Notes: generated by a model not told the origin, from the letters alone. A DNA stretch of 64,000 nucleotides from Halonatronomonas betaini (GCF_015666175.1 NZ_JADPIE010000004.1:1-64000); one strand, 5' to 3'. Shown: positions 1 through 8,670, counted from the stretch's first letter. A program made the numbers and translations.

Positions 1-172
1 ACTTATATTATAACCGAGGAGAGAGCATTTGGCTCGTATTATTTTCTTTTTACACCATTATATAGACTTAATCATAACAGGTAACCTTTAAACCTGATTG
101 GTATCATATCTTAGTCAGATTTTTAATTATGTCTGATATAGTTTGTGCTGGTCTATAGGTGTTTAGTTACAT

Positions 173-200
173 AAAAAATCCTCCCCTATAGCAGGGGAGG
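173..200 (-). terminator. Rho-independent terminator of the lipoprotein gene
   Basis: A perfect 8-bp stem (CCTCCCCT/AGGGGAGG, 5-nt loop) is followed on the minus strand by a run of six T. It lies just past the stop of the minus-strand lipoprotein gene. The first 170 bases of the window show no gene I can support. Confidence 0.85.
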
Positions 201-233
201 TGTGATAAAAGATTTAACTGTTACTGGGGTTAT

Positions 234-1787
234 TTATTGAATACCAGCTGCATAGATTACGCCCATAACATCCAGTTTGATTCCGAAATATCTATAATAA
301 TCTGTGGGGACTTCAATAGTAACTACATTGCCATCTATATCTAATTGATCATAATCAAATTGATGATCGAAGAAATGAGGATCAGGTCTTTCATTAGGCA
401 ATTCGCCTTCTGCAAACCCCTGGACCTTTACAACTTCATCAACGTCATCAACCTGGAGAGTCCAATCATCTTTATCTATTGTCATTTCGATTGTAACATA
501 ATCAGGATCGTCACTTTCAATGATTTCTATTGTTCCCATTTCTACTGTTGCATTAACAAAGATAGTTTGTTCGGCAGGACCTTCGGTGTCGTAATAATAC
601 CACCAGCCTTCACCAAATTCACCAGCAGTGTCTCCACCCCAGGCTGTGGCTCTATCGAGTTCAAATAGAGCTGGACTGGCAGGGTCACTTGTTAGGTCGT
701 AATCTTTACCAGAATGCTCTCTTACAGAGACAACCTGGAAGTCATAAGCTGCAATATCAAATAGTTCATCTTTTAATACCTCATATTGGAATTCATGTCT
801 GCCTGGGCTTGTATGCTCTACCTCGCCAACTTTAGCAAAACCATCATGAGTATAAGGAGTTCTTTTGCGAAGTACATTATATGAGTCTGCATTGTCTACT
901 GCATCCCAGGATACTAAGAAGCCATCTTCATTCTGCTCTACCCGGACGTTTTCTGGTGAGGCAGGTTCTGCCTTCCAGTCAACACCTACATTAAGCTGGG
1001 AACCATATAGAGAGATTGGAACTTCTGTTATTTTATCTGGCACTACTCTAACTTGAACCTCTTCTTCTACTGAACCATGGCCTTCCCAGGATATGACCAT
1101 TGTATAATAAGCAGGGAATAGGTCTTCTATTATAAGGTTCTGGTCATTTACATCATAATCAAAATCCATTTCTCCTAATACTGTCTCGCCATCTAGATCC
1201 AATAATTGTACATTTACTTCTTCGATTAGTTCACCACCGGTTTCTTCAGATGGGAACTGATCTACAGTTATATCTAAGCCACCTTCTACTTGCTGGATCT
1301 CTAGACTAACATCTCTTTTCTGACCAGCAATAACCATAGCTTCAGTGTCACCAGTTGCAATAGTTACTCTTTCTTCAGTATTAACATTGTAACCAGTTAA
1401 GGTAACTTCTACATCCCAGTTAGATTCTCTTAAGGCTGTGAATGTTACTGAGTAACCATCATCACCGAGATCATCTTCTAGAATATCTGCATCGTCTAAA
1501 CTAATTGTTTCTGTGTAGTTTAGATTTTCATCTGGCTGATATTCAATATAAAATTCTAATTCAAAATCTTGAAATCTATTAAACAGTAAACTCTGGGCTC
1601 CAACTTCTTCCTGCATGTCTATGTCACTCATCACGATTTCCAATTCACCTGTCTCTGAACTTTCAGCAATATCATCAGCAGTATCCTCAACAGCACTATT
1701 ACCGACCATGTCACAGGCTGCCATTGTAAATGTAAAAACTAAAATAAAGACAAATAACCCAACAAATTTCAAACTTCTTTTTTTCAT
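234..1787 (-). CDS. Secreted lipoprotein with a fibronectin type III-like domain
   Basis: 517 residues. The N-terminus is a lipoprotein signal peptide: Lys/Arg-rich start, hydrophobic core and lipobox MAAC with Cys at about residue 25, so the mature protein should be membrane-anchored. After an acidic linker come beta-rich segments of unknown family. At about residues 275-375 there is a fibronectin type III-like segment (PASPENVRVEQNEDGFLVSWDAV-type start, later YDFQVVSV). The C-terminal 130 residues are beta-rich and unassigned. The gene is monocistronic, divergent from the SARP regulator, and closed by its own terminator. Start: ATG with a GGGAGG-type ribosome site upstream. Function unknown; a cell-surface or periplasmic structural role is an inference from architecture only. 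Confidence 0.85.
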   Translation of the reverse strand: MKKRSLKFVGLFVFILVFTFTMAACDMVGNSAVEDTADDIAESSETGELEIVMSDIDMQEEVGAQSLLFNRFQDFELEFYIEYQPDENLNYTETISLDDADILEDDLGDDGYSVTFTALRESNWDVEVTLTGYNVNTEERVTIATGDTEAMVIAGQKRDVSLEIQQVEGGLDITVDQFPSEETGGELIEEVNVQLLDLDGETVLGEMDFDYDVNDQNLIIEDLFPAYYTMVISWEGHGSVEEEVQVRVVPDKITEVPISLYGSQLNVGVDWKAEPASPENVRVEQNEDGFLVSWDAVDNADSYNVLRKRTPYTHDGFAKVGEVEHTSPGRHEFQYEVLKDELFDIAAYDFQVVSVREHSGKDYDLTSDPASPALFELDRATAWGGDTAGEFGEGWWYYYDTEGPAEQTIFVNATVEMGTIEIIESDDPDYVTIEMTIDKDDWTLQVDDVDEVVKVQGFAEGELPNERPDPHFFDHQFDYDQLDIDGNVVTIEVPTDYYRYFGIKLDVMGVIYAAGIQ

Positions 1788-1998
1788 TTTATTTTCCCTC
1801 CCATTTCTTAGTATGTATTTATAATAAGATACTGAATTTAATTATAATAGGACGCTGAAATGATATTGTAAATATTTTTGAAGCTATAATCATGATACAA
1901 TCAGTCTGTTTTTAATATTAGTTTAAAATGATTTTAGAATAACGGGCGGTCCTATAGACCTGATTATTTTGGTATCTTATTGTTATATCTTGTTTATC

Positions 1999-2027
1999 TT
2001 GATATAATTTATATACTAGGATAGTAT
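1999..2027 (+). promoter_or_regulatory. Candidate sigma-A promoter of the SARP-family gene
   Basis: TTGATA, 17-bp spacer, TAGTAT, placed 33 bp upstream of the regulator start codon. Match is moderate; no operator was recognised beside it. Confidence 0.4.
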
Positions 2028-2060
2028 AATAAGAGAATCGCACGCCAAGGGGGAGATTAT

Positions 2061-3242
2061 ATGGAGGAAGAATTAAAAATTTGTACTTTAGGTAAGTTTG
2101 AGCTCAAGAGTAATGATGTTAATATTACTGAAGGTATAAAGTTGGAAAGTAAAAGATGGGAACTTTTTCAGTATCTTGTTACTAATAAACATCGATCAAT
2201 TTCTCAGGAAGAGATTATTTCAGTACTCGGATTAGATGAGAATAGTGATCCTGTAGGTTCGCTTTCTTCTCTGGTTTATCGTCTCCGAAATACATTAAAG
2301 GAAGCAATAGGAAGTCAGGCAGGTGATTATATAAGAAGATCAGGTAATGCTTATACTTTTAATGTTGAAAAAAGCTTCTGGTTGGATATAGATGAATTTG
2401 AAAAGGCCTGTGAATTAACCAATAAAGCTATTGAGGATAATTCAGATGATTGGCAGGAATCTTTCGAACAAATTTTAAATCTTTATCAGGGAGATTATTT
2501 AGAAGAGGCACATTTATGTGACTGGGTATGGAATGCAAGAAATTATTATTCAAATCAACTTGTTTCAACTTTCAACAAACTTGCTGAGCATCTGACACAT
2601 CAAAATAAATATGAAGAACTGTGGGATTATTATACTAAAGTTAATCAATTGATAGGATTTGATGAAGATTTAATGTTTGGGATGATAGAAACTTTATTGA
2701 GAATGGGTAAGGTTGGATTTGCCCACCAGAAGTTAGAAGAATTAATAGAGTTTTTTGAAGAGAATGATCTCATTATACCTCTCAAAATAAAAGTATTAAA
2801 AAGTAAGTTCCCAAAAAATAATAGCGATAATCCTGGGCTTGTTCTTGAGGAAATTAAACAGAGCCTTGAAGAAGAAAAGGCCTATATCTGTCCACCAGAA
2901 ACTTTTACCGATATATTCAGGTTAGAAATACGGAGAAGTAGTCGTGAAAGCCCCCCTCGTTTTCTGTCATTTTTTCGGATAGATGGCGCCTATGATGAAA
3001 CAATACTTGAAAAAGTTGGTAATAATTTATTTGAAATGATCACCAAACAGCTTCGATCAGGTGATATAATCTGTCGCTGGAATAATAAACAAATTATAGC
3101 TCTGCTCACAGGGCTGGATGAATCTGAAATAGAGAAAGTAATGAAGCGTTTATATAATTCTTTTTATTATCTCTATAATATCCCTGAGGAAATTGAATTA
3201 AAAAAATATTTTAGTGAAATTGAAGGGAAATCTAAAAAATAA
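2061..3242 (+). CDS. SARP/BTAD-family transcriptional regulator with degenerate GGDEF-like C-terminus
   Basis: 393 residues. Residues 1-105 form an OmpR-type winged helix as in SARP proteins (ICTLGKFEL start, then a KRWELFQYLV segment, then VYRLRNTL and YIRRSGNAYTFN at the end of the domain). Residues about 110-250 match the helical bacterial transcriptional activator domain (FEKACELTNKAI, NLYQGDYLEE). The last 120 residues look like a decayed diguanylate-cyclase fold: the segment LRSGDIICRWNNKQIIALL aligns with the usual R..D.iaRwGGDEFvvLL, so the GGDEF signature is NNKQI and cannot be catalytic. Start ATG has a GGGGGAG site 6 nt upstream. Alone in its transcription unit. SARP proteins bind heptamer direct repeats at 11-bp spacing, and two such arrays lie in this window; that link is inference. 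Confidence 0.85.
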   Translation: MEEELKICTLGKFELKSNDVNITEGIKLESKRWELFQYLVTNKHRSISQEEIISVLGLDENSDPVGSLSSLVYRLRNTLKEAIGSQAGDYIRRSGNAYTFNVEKSFWLDIDEFEKACELTNKAIEDNSDDWQESFEQILNLYQGDYLEEAHLCDWVWNARNYYSNQLVSTFNKLAEHLTHQNKYEELWDYYTKVNQLIGFDEDLMFGMIETLLRMGKVGFAHQKLEELIEFFEENDLIIPLKIKVLKSKFPKNNSDNPGLVLEEIKQSLEEEKAYICPPETFTDIFRLEIRRSSRESPPRFLSFFRIDGAYDETILEKVGNNLFEMITKQLRSGDIICRWNNKQIIALLTGLDESEIEKVMKRLYNSFYYLYNIPEEIELKKYFSEIEGKSKK

Positions 3243-3785
3243 TCCTGAATTTTGTCATTTCATCTCCTGGAACTCCTTCTGCGAAGAATTAAAATTGAGA
3301 CCTCAACAGCTACTGCTTCATTAGCCTTAACATTTGTGTTTGTTTTGTGGAATATTTTTAAATCTATAGAGGGTTATTAGATTGGTTAATATATATAACA
3401 TGGGCATTAATGCATGGGGTTTTAAAGATAATAATTTGGTAGATGTCCACGATAAAAATTCAGAATATTTTAAAAAAATAATTGTCCAAAGATGATTTAA
3501 TGGAGCAAAAAAAAGAAGAGGATAATATTGGTCTGGCTATATACTTTCATTTGATAGAATTAGATTCTGATAATCCTGCTGAGTACAGAATGGATGCTGC
3601 CATAATACCATAAAAAAGAGATCAATAGATATAAGTAAAACTAAGTAGAGTAGGAGATAATTTTTGTAAAAATAGATTATAATTTAATTCAAATTAAAAG
3701 TGTGTTATAATAAGTCAGTTAATAAGAAATTAATTTGATTAAAATAAGGAATACCATTTAATAGAGGTTGTATTATAAATAAATA
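3243..3785. other. Gene-poor, apparently decayed intergenic stretch
   Basis: No intact gene. It contains the 87-bp relic of a substrate-binding-protein gene, a 31-codon open frame at 3400-3495 without a ribosome site, and AT-rich filler leading to the riboswitch. A weak TTGATT/17/TTAATA promoter could start at about 3736 and would feed the riboswitch. The combination of fragments suggests a place where genes have been lost. Confidence 0.5.
3515..3601 (+). pseudogene. Relic of a peptide-type substrate-binding-protein gene
   Basis: 80 of 87 bases match 5297-5383, inside the intact binding-protein gene downstream, and it still reads EEDNIGLAIY then LIELDSDNPAEYRMDAA. Similarity stops sharply at both ends. 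All seven differences are transitions, and in every case the relic has A or T where the intact gene has G or C, as expected for an unselected copy drifting under AT mutation pressure. Confidence 0.8.
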
Positions 3786-3864
3786 TATAGGCAAAATCAC
3801 TGAAAAGTGGTGACGCAAAGCAATGGGTCTAAAGATTTATCTATGATAGCCAGGCTGCAATGAG
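3786..3864 (+). promoter_or_regulatory. c-di-GMP-I (GEMM) riboswitch, copy 1
   Basis: Shows the conserved GEMM-I elements in order: GGCAAAAT, a CACT/AGTG helix closed by a GAAA tetraloop, TGACGCAAAGC, GGGTCTAAAG, and the tetraloop-receptor side AGCCAGGCTGC. A terminator hairpin follows within 20 nt, so a transcription-termination switch is likely. The only thing directly behind it is an acetyltransferase remnant, so it may now be an orphan, or it may act on the secreted-protein gene 480 nt further on. Confidence 0.9.
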
Positions 3865-3880
3865 CAGAGTTTTTATTAAG

Positions 3881-3911
3881 CTATAGCAGACAATATTGCT
3901 ATAGTTTTTTT
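3881..3911 (+). terminator. Riboswitch expression-platform terminator
   Basis: 8-bp stem CTATAGCA/TGCTATAG with an 8-nt loop, then seven T. It lies 16 nt after the riboswitch aptamer, the usual spacing for a c-di-GMP-I on/off platform. Confidence 0.85.
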
Positions 3912-3926
3912 ATTTGGACAATTGAG

Positions 3927-4106
3927 GTGAATAAGATTATCCAATCATTAACTGCTCCTGATCTAGTTGAGTCTATGGACAATGAAAGCAGAAAATTGGG
4001 TTATAAAGTTGCATGTCTTACTTCCTCTAAGATGGAATATGGAGTATATAGTAAGATTGGATTTAAAGACATCTTTTATTATTCCAATTATAGCCTGGTT
4101 CCATAA
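3927..4106 (+). pseudogene. C-terminal remnant of a GNAT acetyltransferase
   Basis: A 59-residue frame opening with GTG. Its last 37 residues (RKLGYKVACLTSSKMEYGVY, then SKIGFK and an aromatic tail) match the C-terminal alpha4-beta6-beta7 part of GNAT acetyltransferases: G-Y, T-S-S-K-M, Y-x-K-x-G-F. The acetyl-CoA-binding core is missing. It sits directly behind the riboswitch terminator, so it probably marks the former target gene. A functional short protein is possible but unlikely. Confidence 0.6.
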
Positions 4107-4136
4107 GATTAACTGAATAATTTATTTTATATCAAT

Positions 4137-4176
4137 TATGACCAGGATATGACTGAAATATGACTGGAATATGACT
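4137..4176 (+). repeat. Four heptamers at exact 11-bp period (operator array 1)
   Basis: Heptamers TATGACC, TATGACT, TATGACT, TATGACT begin at 4137, 4148, 4159 and 4170, each separated by 4 bp. All lie on one DNA face and end where the -35 box of the next promoter should be. Seven-plus-four spacing is the binding-site layout of SARP and of PhoB/OmpR-type winged-helix activators. Confidence 0.75.
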
Positions 4177-4202
4177 GAATAGTTTAAATAATTTAGTATA
4201 AT
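4174..4202 (+). promoter_or_regulatory. Activator-dependent type promoter of the secreted-protein gene
   Basis: A perfect -10 box TATAAT at 4197-4202 has only ACTGAA at the -35 position, inside the last heptamer of the array. A strong -10 with a non-consensus -35 covered by an activator array fits class II activation. Confidence 0.5.
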
Positions 4203-4343
4203 ATAAATATATATGTATGGATTAAATTGGGAAATGTTTCGCTAGGAGTAGCTGAGGAGTATTGAGCTGAAAAAATGAGGGATCATGGAAAAGGCAAAGT
4301 TTATTCATCTAGTCCATCTCTAAAAGGGGGGAGGTGGAATTTT

Positions 4344-4799
4344 ATGAAATCTTTTGCAGTTCTTCTAATTTCCTTAGCGTTTCTGGTTGTTCTTATTGGG
4401 GGTTCAGTATTTGCAACTGATCTGGAGATAGCCGATATGAAATTTGTCGAGCTTAATTCTGTTCTCGATTGTCCATTAAATGGTTTTGCGATTATCTATT
4501 ATCTGGAAGGTGATGGCAGAGAAGAAATTGTAATGCAGATTGAAGCTAACGGCCCCAGGGAAAATGTGGCAGGCTTAACTTTAGAACTCCGTTATGGTGA
4601 AGAAAATATTCATCAGTTTGATATTGATGAATATGGCAGGGCAAGATTTGATCTTAAAACAGCCAGGCTTGAGCCTCAGGATTTCCATATCTGGATTATA
4701 GATACACCGCAGATGTTTATTGAATTTTATCAGGATCATCCCAATCTACTTGTTGAAGATGGCCATATGTTATCTTTAGAAACTAGTATAGTAATATAA
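4344..4799 (+). CDS. Small secreted protein of unknown function
   Basis: 151 residues with an N-terminal signal peptide (MKSFAVLLISLAFLVVLIGG, cleavage near VFA-TD). The mature part is about 125 residues, beta-rich and acidic, with one Cys; no family recognised. The ATG used here has a strong GGGGGGAGGTGG site 6-7 nt upstream and begins the signal peptide; an in-frame ATG 23 codons earlier would bury the signal peptide behind a charged segment and is disfavoured. The gene is monocistronic, with the 11-bp operator array and a TATAAT box about 145 bp upstream and a terminator behind it. The only other gene here with a similar array also encodes a secreted protein (12642-13865). Confidence 0.75.
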   Translation: MKSFAVLLISLAFLVVLIGGSVFATDLEIADMKFVELNSVLDCPLNGFAIIYYLEGDGREEIVMQIEANGPRENVAGLTLELRYGEENIHQFDIDEYGRARFDLKTARLEPQDFHIWIIDTPQMFIEFYQDHPNLLVEDGHMLSLETSIVI

Positions 4800-4848
4800 G
4801 TGAATAGAATTTTTTAGCTTTTATATTTTAATTGGGGGCTATTATTGA

Positions 4849-4888
4849 AAAGGGCTGGCTATTAGATTAGTGGCCCTTTAAATTTTTT
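4849..4888 (+). terminator. Rho-independent terminator after the secreted-protein gene
   Basis: Stem AAAGGGC/GCCCTTT with a 17-nt loop, then AAATTTTTT. Confidence 0.7.
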
Positions 4889-5113
4889 ATTATACAGAAT
4901 AAATATTTATTAAATTAATTGATTAAGTATGAAGGATAAATTTTTGATCTGGCTAATATATATAGTATACTTCACTAAATACGATTAAATTATTATAAGA
5001 GTTATACAAAATACGCTCATTAGATTAAGGGAAATAGAGAGATATAGGAGGTGAATTTAAAGTTATTAGGGTGTGATTCATTAATAGAATTATAAAAAAT
5101 AGGGGGTATAAAA

Positions 5114-6670
5114 ATGAAGAGTTATTTAAAGGGTTTTAGATTGAATAAGCAGATAGTTACTTCCCTGGTCCTGGCTGTGGTTTTAGTGCTGGCAGTTAGT
5201 TATGTGGCCCTGGCAGATGCCCATCATGTTTTAAGGACAAGGGCCAGGAATGGTATGGATATTAATACCCTTGATCCTGCCCATATGATTGGTAATGAAG
5301 AGGATAATATTGGCCTGGCTATATACTCCCGTTTGATAGAATTGGACCCTGATAATCCTGCTGAGTACAGAATGGATGCTGCCGAAGTCTTTGAAATGAA
5401 TGAAGCTGGAACAGAGATTTATTTTGAATTGAAACAGGGCATCCAGTTCCATGGTGGCTATGGTGAATTGACTGCTGAAGATGTTAAATTTTCATATGAA
5501 AGATTGGTTGATCCTGCAGTTGAGGCAGCTTATGCTGATGACTTTGCCACTTTAGATAGAGTTGAAGTAATTGATGATTATAGTGGAAGAATAATTTTAT
5601 CAGATGTTTTTCCAGGGATTATGACCAGAACTTTGCCCCTTTTAAGAGGAAGTATTTTAAGTAAAGATGCTTTTGAAGAGATTGGTGCTGAAATGTTTGC
5701 CACCAATCCAATCGGTTCTGGGCCATACATGTTTGAAGAATGGCAGCCTGGTGAAAAAATAATTCTTACGAGAAATGATGATTATTACCGTGATTTACCG
5801 GATTTTGAAAGAGTTGAAATTTACCCGATAGTTGAAGAAGAAGCTGCTGAAGTAGCTTTTGATGTCGGTGAATTAAATGAGACTAGAATTTCTCTGGATT
5901 CTATTGATAGATATGAAAATGAAGATGATGTTATCGTTCATGAATTGGATATGCTAAGATTTATCTGGATAGGATTTAATCATCAACAACCGCCTTTTGA
6001 TGATATTAGAGTTCGAGAAGCTATGAGATATGCAATCGATGTAGATGAAATAATTGAAGGTGCCTTCAGAGGCGCAACTGAAAGGGCCAATACTATTCTT
6101 CCTCCAGGGATCTTAGGCCACTGGGCAGATGCTCCTGCTTATCAGCAAGATACAGCGAGGGCTAGAGAGTTATTAGCAGAAGCTGGATACGAAGACGGTT
6201 TTGCAACAAAGATGGCAAGTTATGCTGTATCAACAGAGCTGACTACAGCCCAGATTGCTCAGTATCATTTAACTCAGGTTGGCGTCAGGCCAGATATTGA
6301 ATTAGTTGAAGGTGGCCAGGCTTATCAGCTATTAAGACAGATTGACAGGCCAGGTATGCATGTTGCCTCCTTTACTTTAAATCCTGACCCAGGTTACTGG
6401 ACAGAATGGTATACAAATAACCAGATCGGCAGCTGGAACTATATGCACTGGGAAAATGATGAGTTTCAGGAGCTTCATGATATGGCTAATCTTGAACCAG
6501 ATCGTGATCGGAGAGCAGAACTCTATATTGAGATGCAAGAAATAATGGATGAGGAAGTAGTTTTTATTCCTATATCCTATGATATTGGAGTCCATGCCAG
6601 TAGAGATTATATTAACCCAACTTATCTCTATCATTACTCACTTTATCAGCATTTCGAGCTAGCAGAGTAA
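5114..6670 (+). CDS. ABC transporter substrate-binding protein, peptide/nickel family 5
   Basis: 518 residues, normal length for the SBP_bac_5 family. Signal peptide at residues 1-35, cleaving near ALA-DA; there is no lipobox, as expected for a diderm cell with a free periplasmic binding protein. Family landmarks in order: INTLDPAHM near the mature start, EVFEMNEAGTEIYFELKQGI, then HGGYGELTAEDVKFSYERL, NPIGSGPYMFEEW, and FDDIRVREAMRYAID in the second lobe. First gene of a unit with two permeases and an MttB-family methyltransferase; a stem-loop separates it from the permeases, which would give excess binding protein. Ligand unknown: the family carries peptides, but methyltransferase linkage raises a small methylated amine as an alternative. 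Confidence 0.92.
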   Translation: MKSYLKGFRLNKQIVTSLVLAVVLVLAVSYVALADAHHVLRTRARNGMDINTLDPAHMIGNEEDNIGLAIYSRLIELDPDNPAEYRMDAAEVFEMNEAGTEIYFELKQGIQFHGGYGELTAEDVKFSYERLVDPAVEAAYADDFATLDRVEVIDDYSGRIILSDVFPGIMTRTLPLLRGSILSKDAFEEIGAEMFATNPIGSGPYMFEEWQPGEKIILTRNDDYYRDLPDFERVEIYPIVEEEAAEVAFDVGELNETRISLDSIDRYENEDDVIVHELDMLRFIWIGFNHQQPPFDDIRVREAMRYAIDVDEIIEGAFRGATERANTILPPGILGHWADAPAYQQDTARARELLAEAGYEDGFATKMASYAVSTELTTAQIAQYHLTQVGVRPDIELVEGGQAYQLLRQIDRPGMHVASFTLNPDPGYWTEWYTNNQIGSWNYMHWENDEFQELHDMANLEPDRDRRAELYIEMQEIMDEEVVFIPISYDIGVHASRDYINPTYLYHYSLYQHFELAE

Positions 6671-6713
6671 AGGTAGTAGTTAAATTAGAGCTAAAAATAA
6701 TATAATTCTATTA

Positions 6714-6746
6714 AAACCTGCTTCGGTTCATGGCCGGGGCAGGTTT
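6714..6746 (+). terminator. Intercistronic stem-loop between binding protein and permease
   Basis: AAACCTGC pairs with GCAGGTTT around an inner CGG/CCG; only a short T run follows. It is more likely a partial terminator or mRNA stabiliser inside the operon than its end. A similar stem lies in the same place in the second importer (61057-61086). Confidence 0.55.
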
Positions 6747-6826
6747 ATTGAAATGGACTTTAATTTTTTGGTATCAATTCAATTTAAGTTCCTGGTCTAA
6801 TTTACTGAAATAGGGGGGGGAGGAAG

Positions 6827-7768
6827 ATGTTTTCGTATATAGCCAGAAGAGCTCTTTTGATCTTTATTACTGTACTGGGAGCAATTATACTTTTGTTTAT
6901 TCTATTTCAATTTATGCCAGGAGATATGGCGACAATTCTTTTAGGTCCAAGAGCTTCAGAGGCATTAATAGAAAGTTATCGAGTTAGAATGGGGCTTGAT
7001 CAGCCAGTATATATTCAGATTTTCCGTTATTTAAGCAATGTCTTAAGAGGAGATTTAGGAACTGATGTTTTAAATCATCTGCCAGTTAGTAGTTTGATTT
7101 TGAATGTTTTACCTAACACGATAATATTAGCTTTTTCTGCTATTTTTATGGCCTGCCTGATAGGAATACCTTTAGGGGTCTTTTCCGCTTCTAATCAGGG
7201 GTCGTTTTTTGATTTTTTGACTGGGCTTTTATCAATTTCAATGATCACAATCCCCCATTTTCTGGCAGGAATTTTATTATTATTGATCTTTGCTGTTTAT
7301 CTTGGCTGGTTTCCAGCAATGGGAGCTGGGCAGTCAGGTGATATCTTTAATCAGCTCTATCACCTTGTTCTGCCAGCAACAGCTCTAGGGCTTGGCTGGG
7401 TAGGCTATATCGCCAGGTTAACCAGAGCTACAGTTTTAGAAGAACTAAGAGCTGATTATGTCAGGACAGCTCGATCTAAAGGTTTACAGGAAAAAGTTGT
7501 ACTTTATAAACATGTCCTCCGCTGCTCAATTATTCCAGTAATTGCAGTAATAGGTGTTGGTTTTGGCAACCTGATGGGTGGTGCTGTATTAATAGAAATA
7601 GTTTTCCATCGCCCTGGGCTTGGTTATATGATTTATAGAGCAATTGCAACAAGAAACTTCCCTGTTCTCCAGGGAGGGTTAATAGTTGCTATTTTTCTTT
7701 ATGCCCTGGCTAATTTTGCAGCTGATCTCTCTTATGTCTTTATAGACCCCAGAGTCAGGGGTGAATAA
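6827..7768 (+). CDS. Peptide-type ABC transporter permease, DppB-like
   Basis: 313 residues and about six membrane segments, first at residues 9-30. It carries the DppB/OppB hallmark MPGDMATILLGPRAS after the first helix, the LGLDQP-type motif (RMGLDQPVYIQIF), and the EAA coupling loop VRTARSKGLQEKVVLYKHVL near residue 220. It ends in the usual FIDPRVRGE. Start ATG has a GGGGGGAGGAAG site. Pairs with the next gene, which begins 2 bases after its stop. No ATPase gene follows, so the importer must borrow ATPases from elsewhere in the genome, possibly those starting at 63607. Confidence 0.92.
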   Translation: MFSYIARRALLIFITVLGAIILLFILFQFMPGDMATILLGPRASEALIESYRVRMGLDQPVYIQIFRYLSNVLRGDLGTDVLNHLPVSSLILNVLPNTIILAFSAIFMACLIGIPLGVFSASNQGSFFDFLTGLLSISMITIPHFLAGILLLLIFAVYLGWFPAMGAGQSGDIFNQLYHLVLPATALGLGWVGYIARLTRATVLEELRADYVRTARSKGLQEKVVLYKHVLRCSIIPVIAVIGVGFGNLMGGAVLIEIVFHRPGLGYMIYRAIATRNFPVLQGGLIVAIFLYALANFAADLSYVFIDPRVRGE

Positions 7769-7770
7769 TA

Positions 7771-8655
7771 ATGACCAGTGAAAAAGCATTAGAGTTAGAA
7801 AAGCGAAAGAAGAGGAAATCAAAATTAAAAAAGATCATGACTAGACCCTCCGGTCTTATAGGTTCAGTTATGGTTATATTAATATTACTGGCAGCTATCT
7901 TTGCCCCATTTATTGCTCCAAGGGATCCTTTGCAGATAAATGTTATGAATCGGTTTGAAGGACCTGGACGAGAGTTCAGGCTAGGAACAGATGATATTGG
8001 CAGAGATTTATTAAGTAGAATCATTTATGGATCACGGATAGCATTATCAGTTGCTATTCCAGCAATTATTTTTGGAGTTGTTATAGGCTTGATACTGGGC
8101 ATAACAGCTGGTTATAGCTCTGAAAAGGTAGATAGCTCTCTGATAGTCTTCTTTGATATCCTGAGATCCATGCCAGCATTAATTTTTGCAATTGTTATTT
8201 TAACCATGTTAGGCCCCAGTATTTATGTTCTGCCTGTAATCATGGGAGTTACAAGAGTTCCAATTTATGGCCGGTTAATCCGGGCTTCAACTTTAAGAGT
8301 TAAATATAATGAATATGTTGTGGCATCCCAGGCCCTTGGAGGCTCAAAAGCCAGGACAATGTTTAAACATATTCTGCCAAATGTTGCTGCTCCACTTTTT
8401 ATTCAGGCTGCCATGGACATACCTGTCATGATAACATTTGAAGCTGGCCTCAGTTTTCTAGGTCTCGGCGTGCCACCACCTGCCCCTAGTTGGGGCCATA
8501 TTTTAAGAACAGGTTATCTAAATGTCAGACATGCTCCCCATATAGTAATCTATGGAGGGCTGGCACTTATAGTTGCAACTCTCGGCTTTACTTTACTCGG
8601 TGAGACTCTAAGGGATGTATTTGATCCAAGGTTGCAGAGAAAAGGAGAATCTTAA
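7771..8655 (+). CDS. Peptide-type ABC transporter permease, DppC-like
   Basis: 294 residues. Cytosolic Lys-rich start, first helix at about 26-47, then the DppC signature LGTDDIGRDLLSRIIYGSR, five further helices, an EAA loop (VASQALGGSKARTMFKHIL) and the SFLGLGVPPPAPSWG motif. It ends RDVFDPRLQ as usual. Translationally close to the permease before it, and 15 bp from the methyltransferase gene behind, so all belong to one operon. Confidence 0.92.
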   Translation: MTSEKALELEKRKKRKSKLKKIMTRPSGLIGSVMVILILLAAIFAPFIAPRDPLQINVMNRFEGPGREFRLGTDDIGRDLLSRIIYGSRIALSVAIPAIIFGVVIGLILGITAGYSSEKVDSSLIVFFDILRSMPALIFAIVILTMLGPSIYVLPVIMGVTRVPIYGRLIRASTLRVKYNEYVVASQALGGSKARTMFKHILPNVAAPLFIQAAMDIPVMITFEAGLSFLGLGVPPPAPSWGHILRTGYLNVRHAPHIVIYGGLALIVATLGFTLLGETLRDVFDPRLQRKGES

Positions 8656-8670
8656 TTGGGGAGGTGTTAG

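Noticed and set aside
3400-3495. 31-codon frame in the decayed region
   Set aside because: No ribosome site and no recognisable family; treated as part of the relic stretch.
4137-4176. CRISPR or minisatellite
   Set aside because: Units are only 11 bp with 4-bp gaps, four copies, and positioned at a promoter; operator array fits better.
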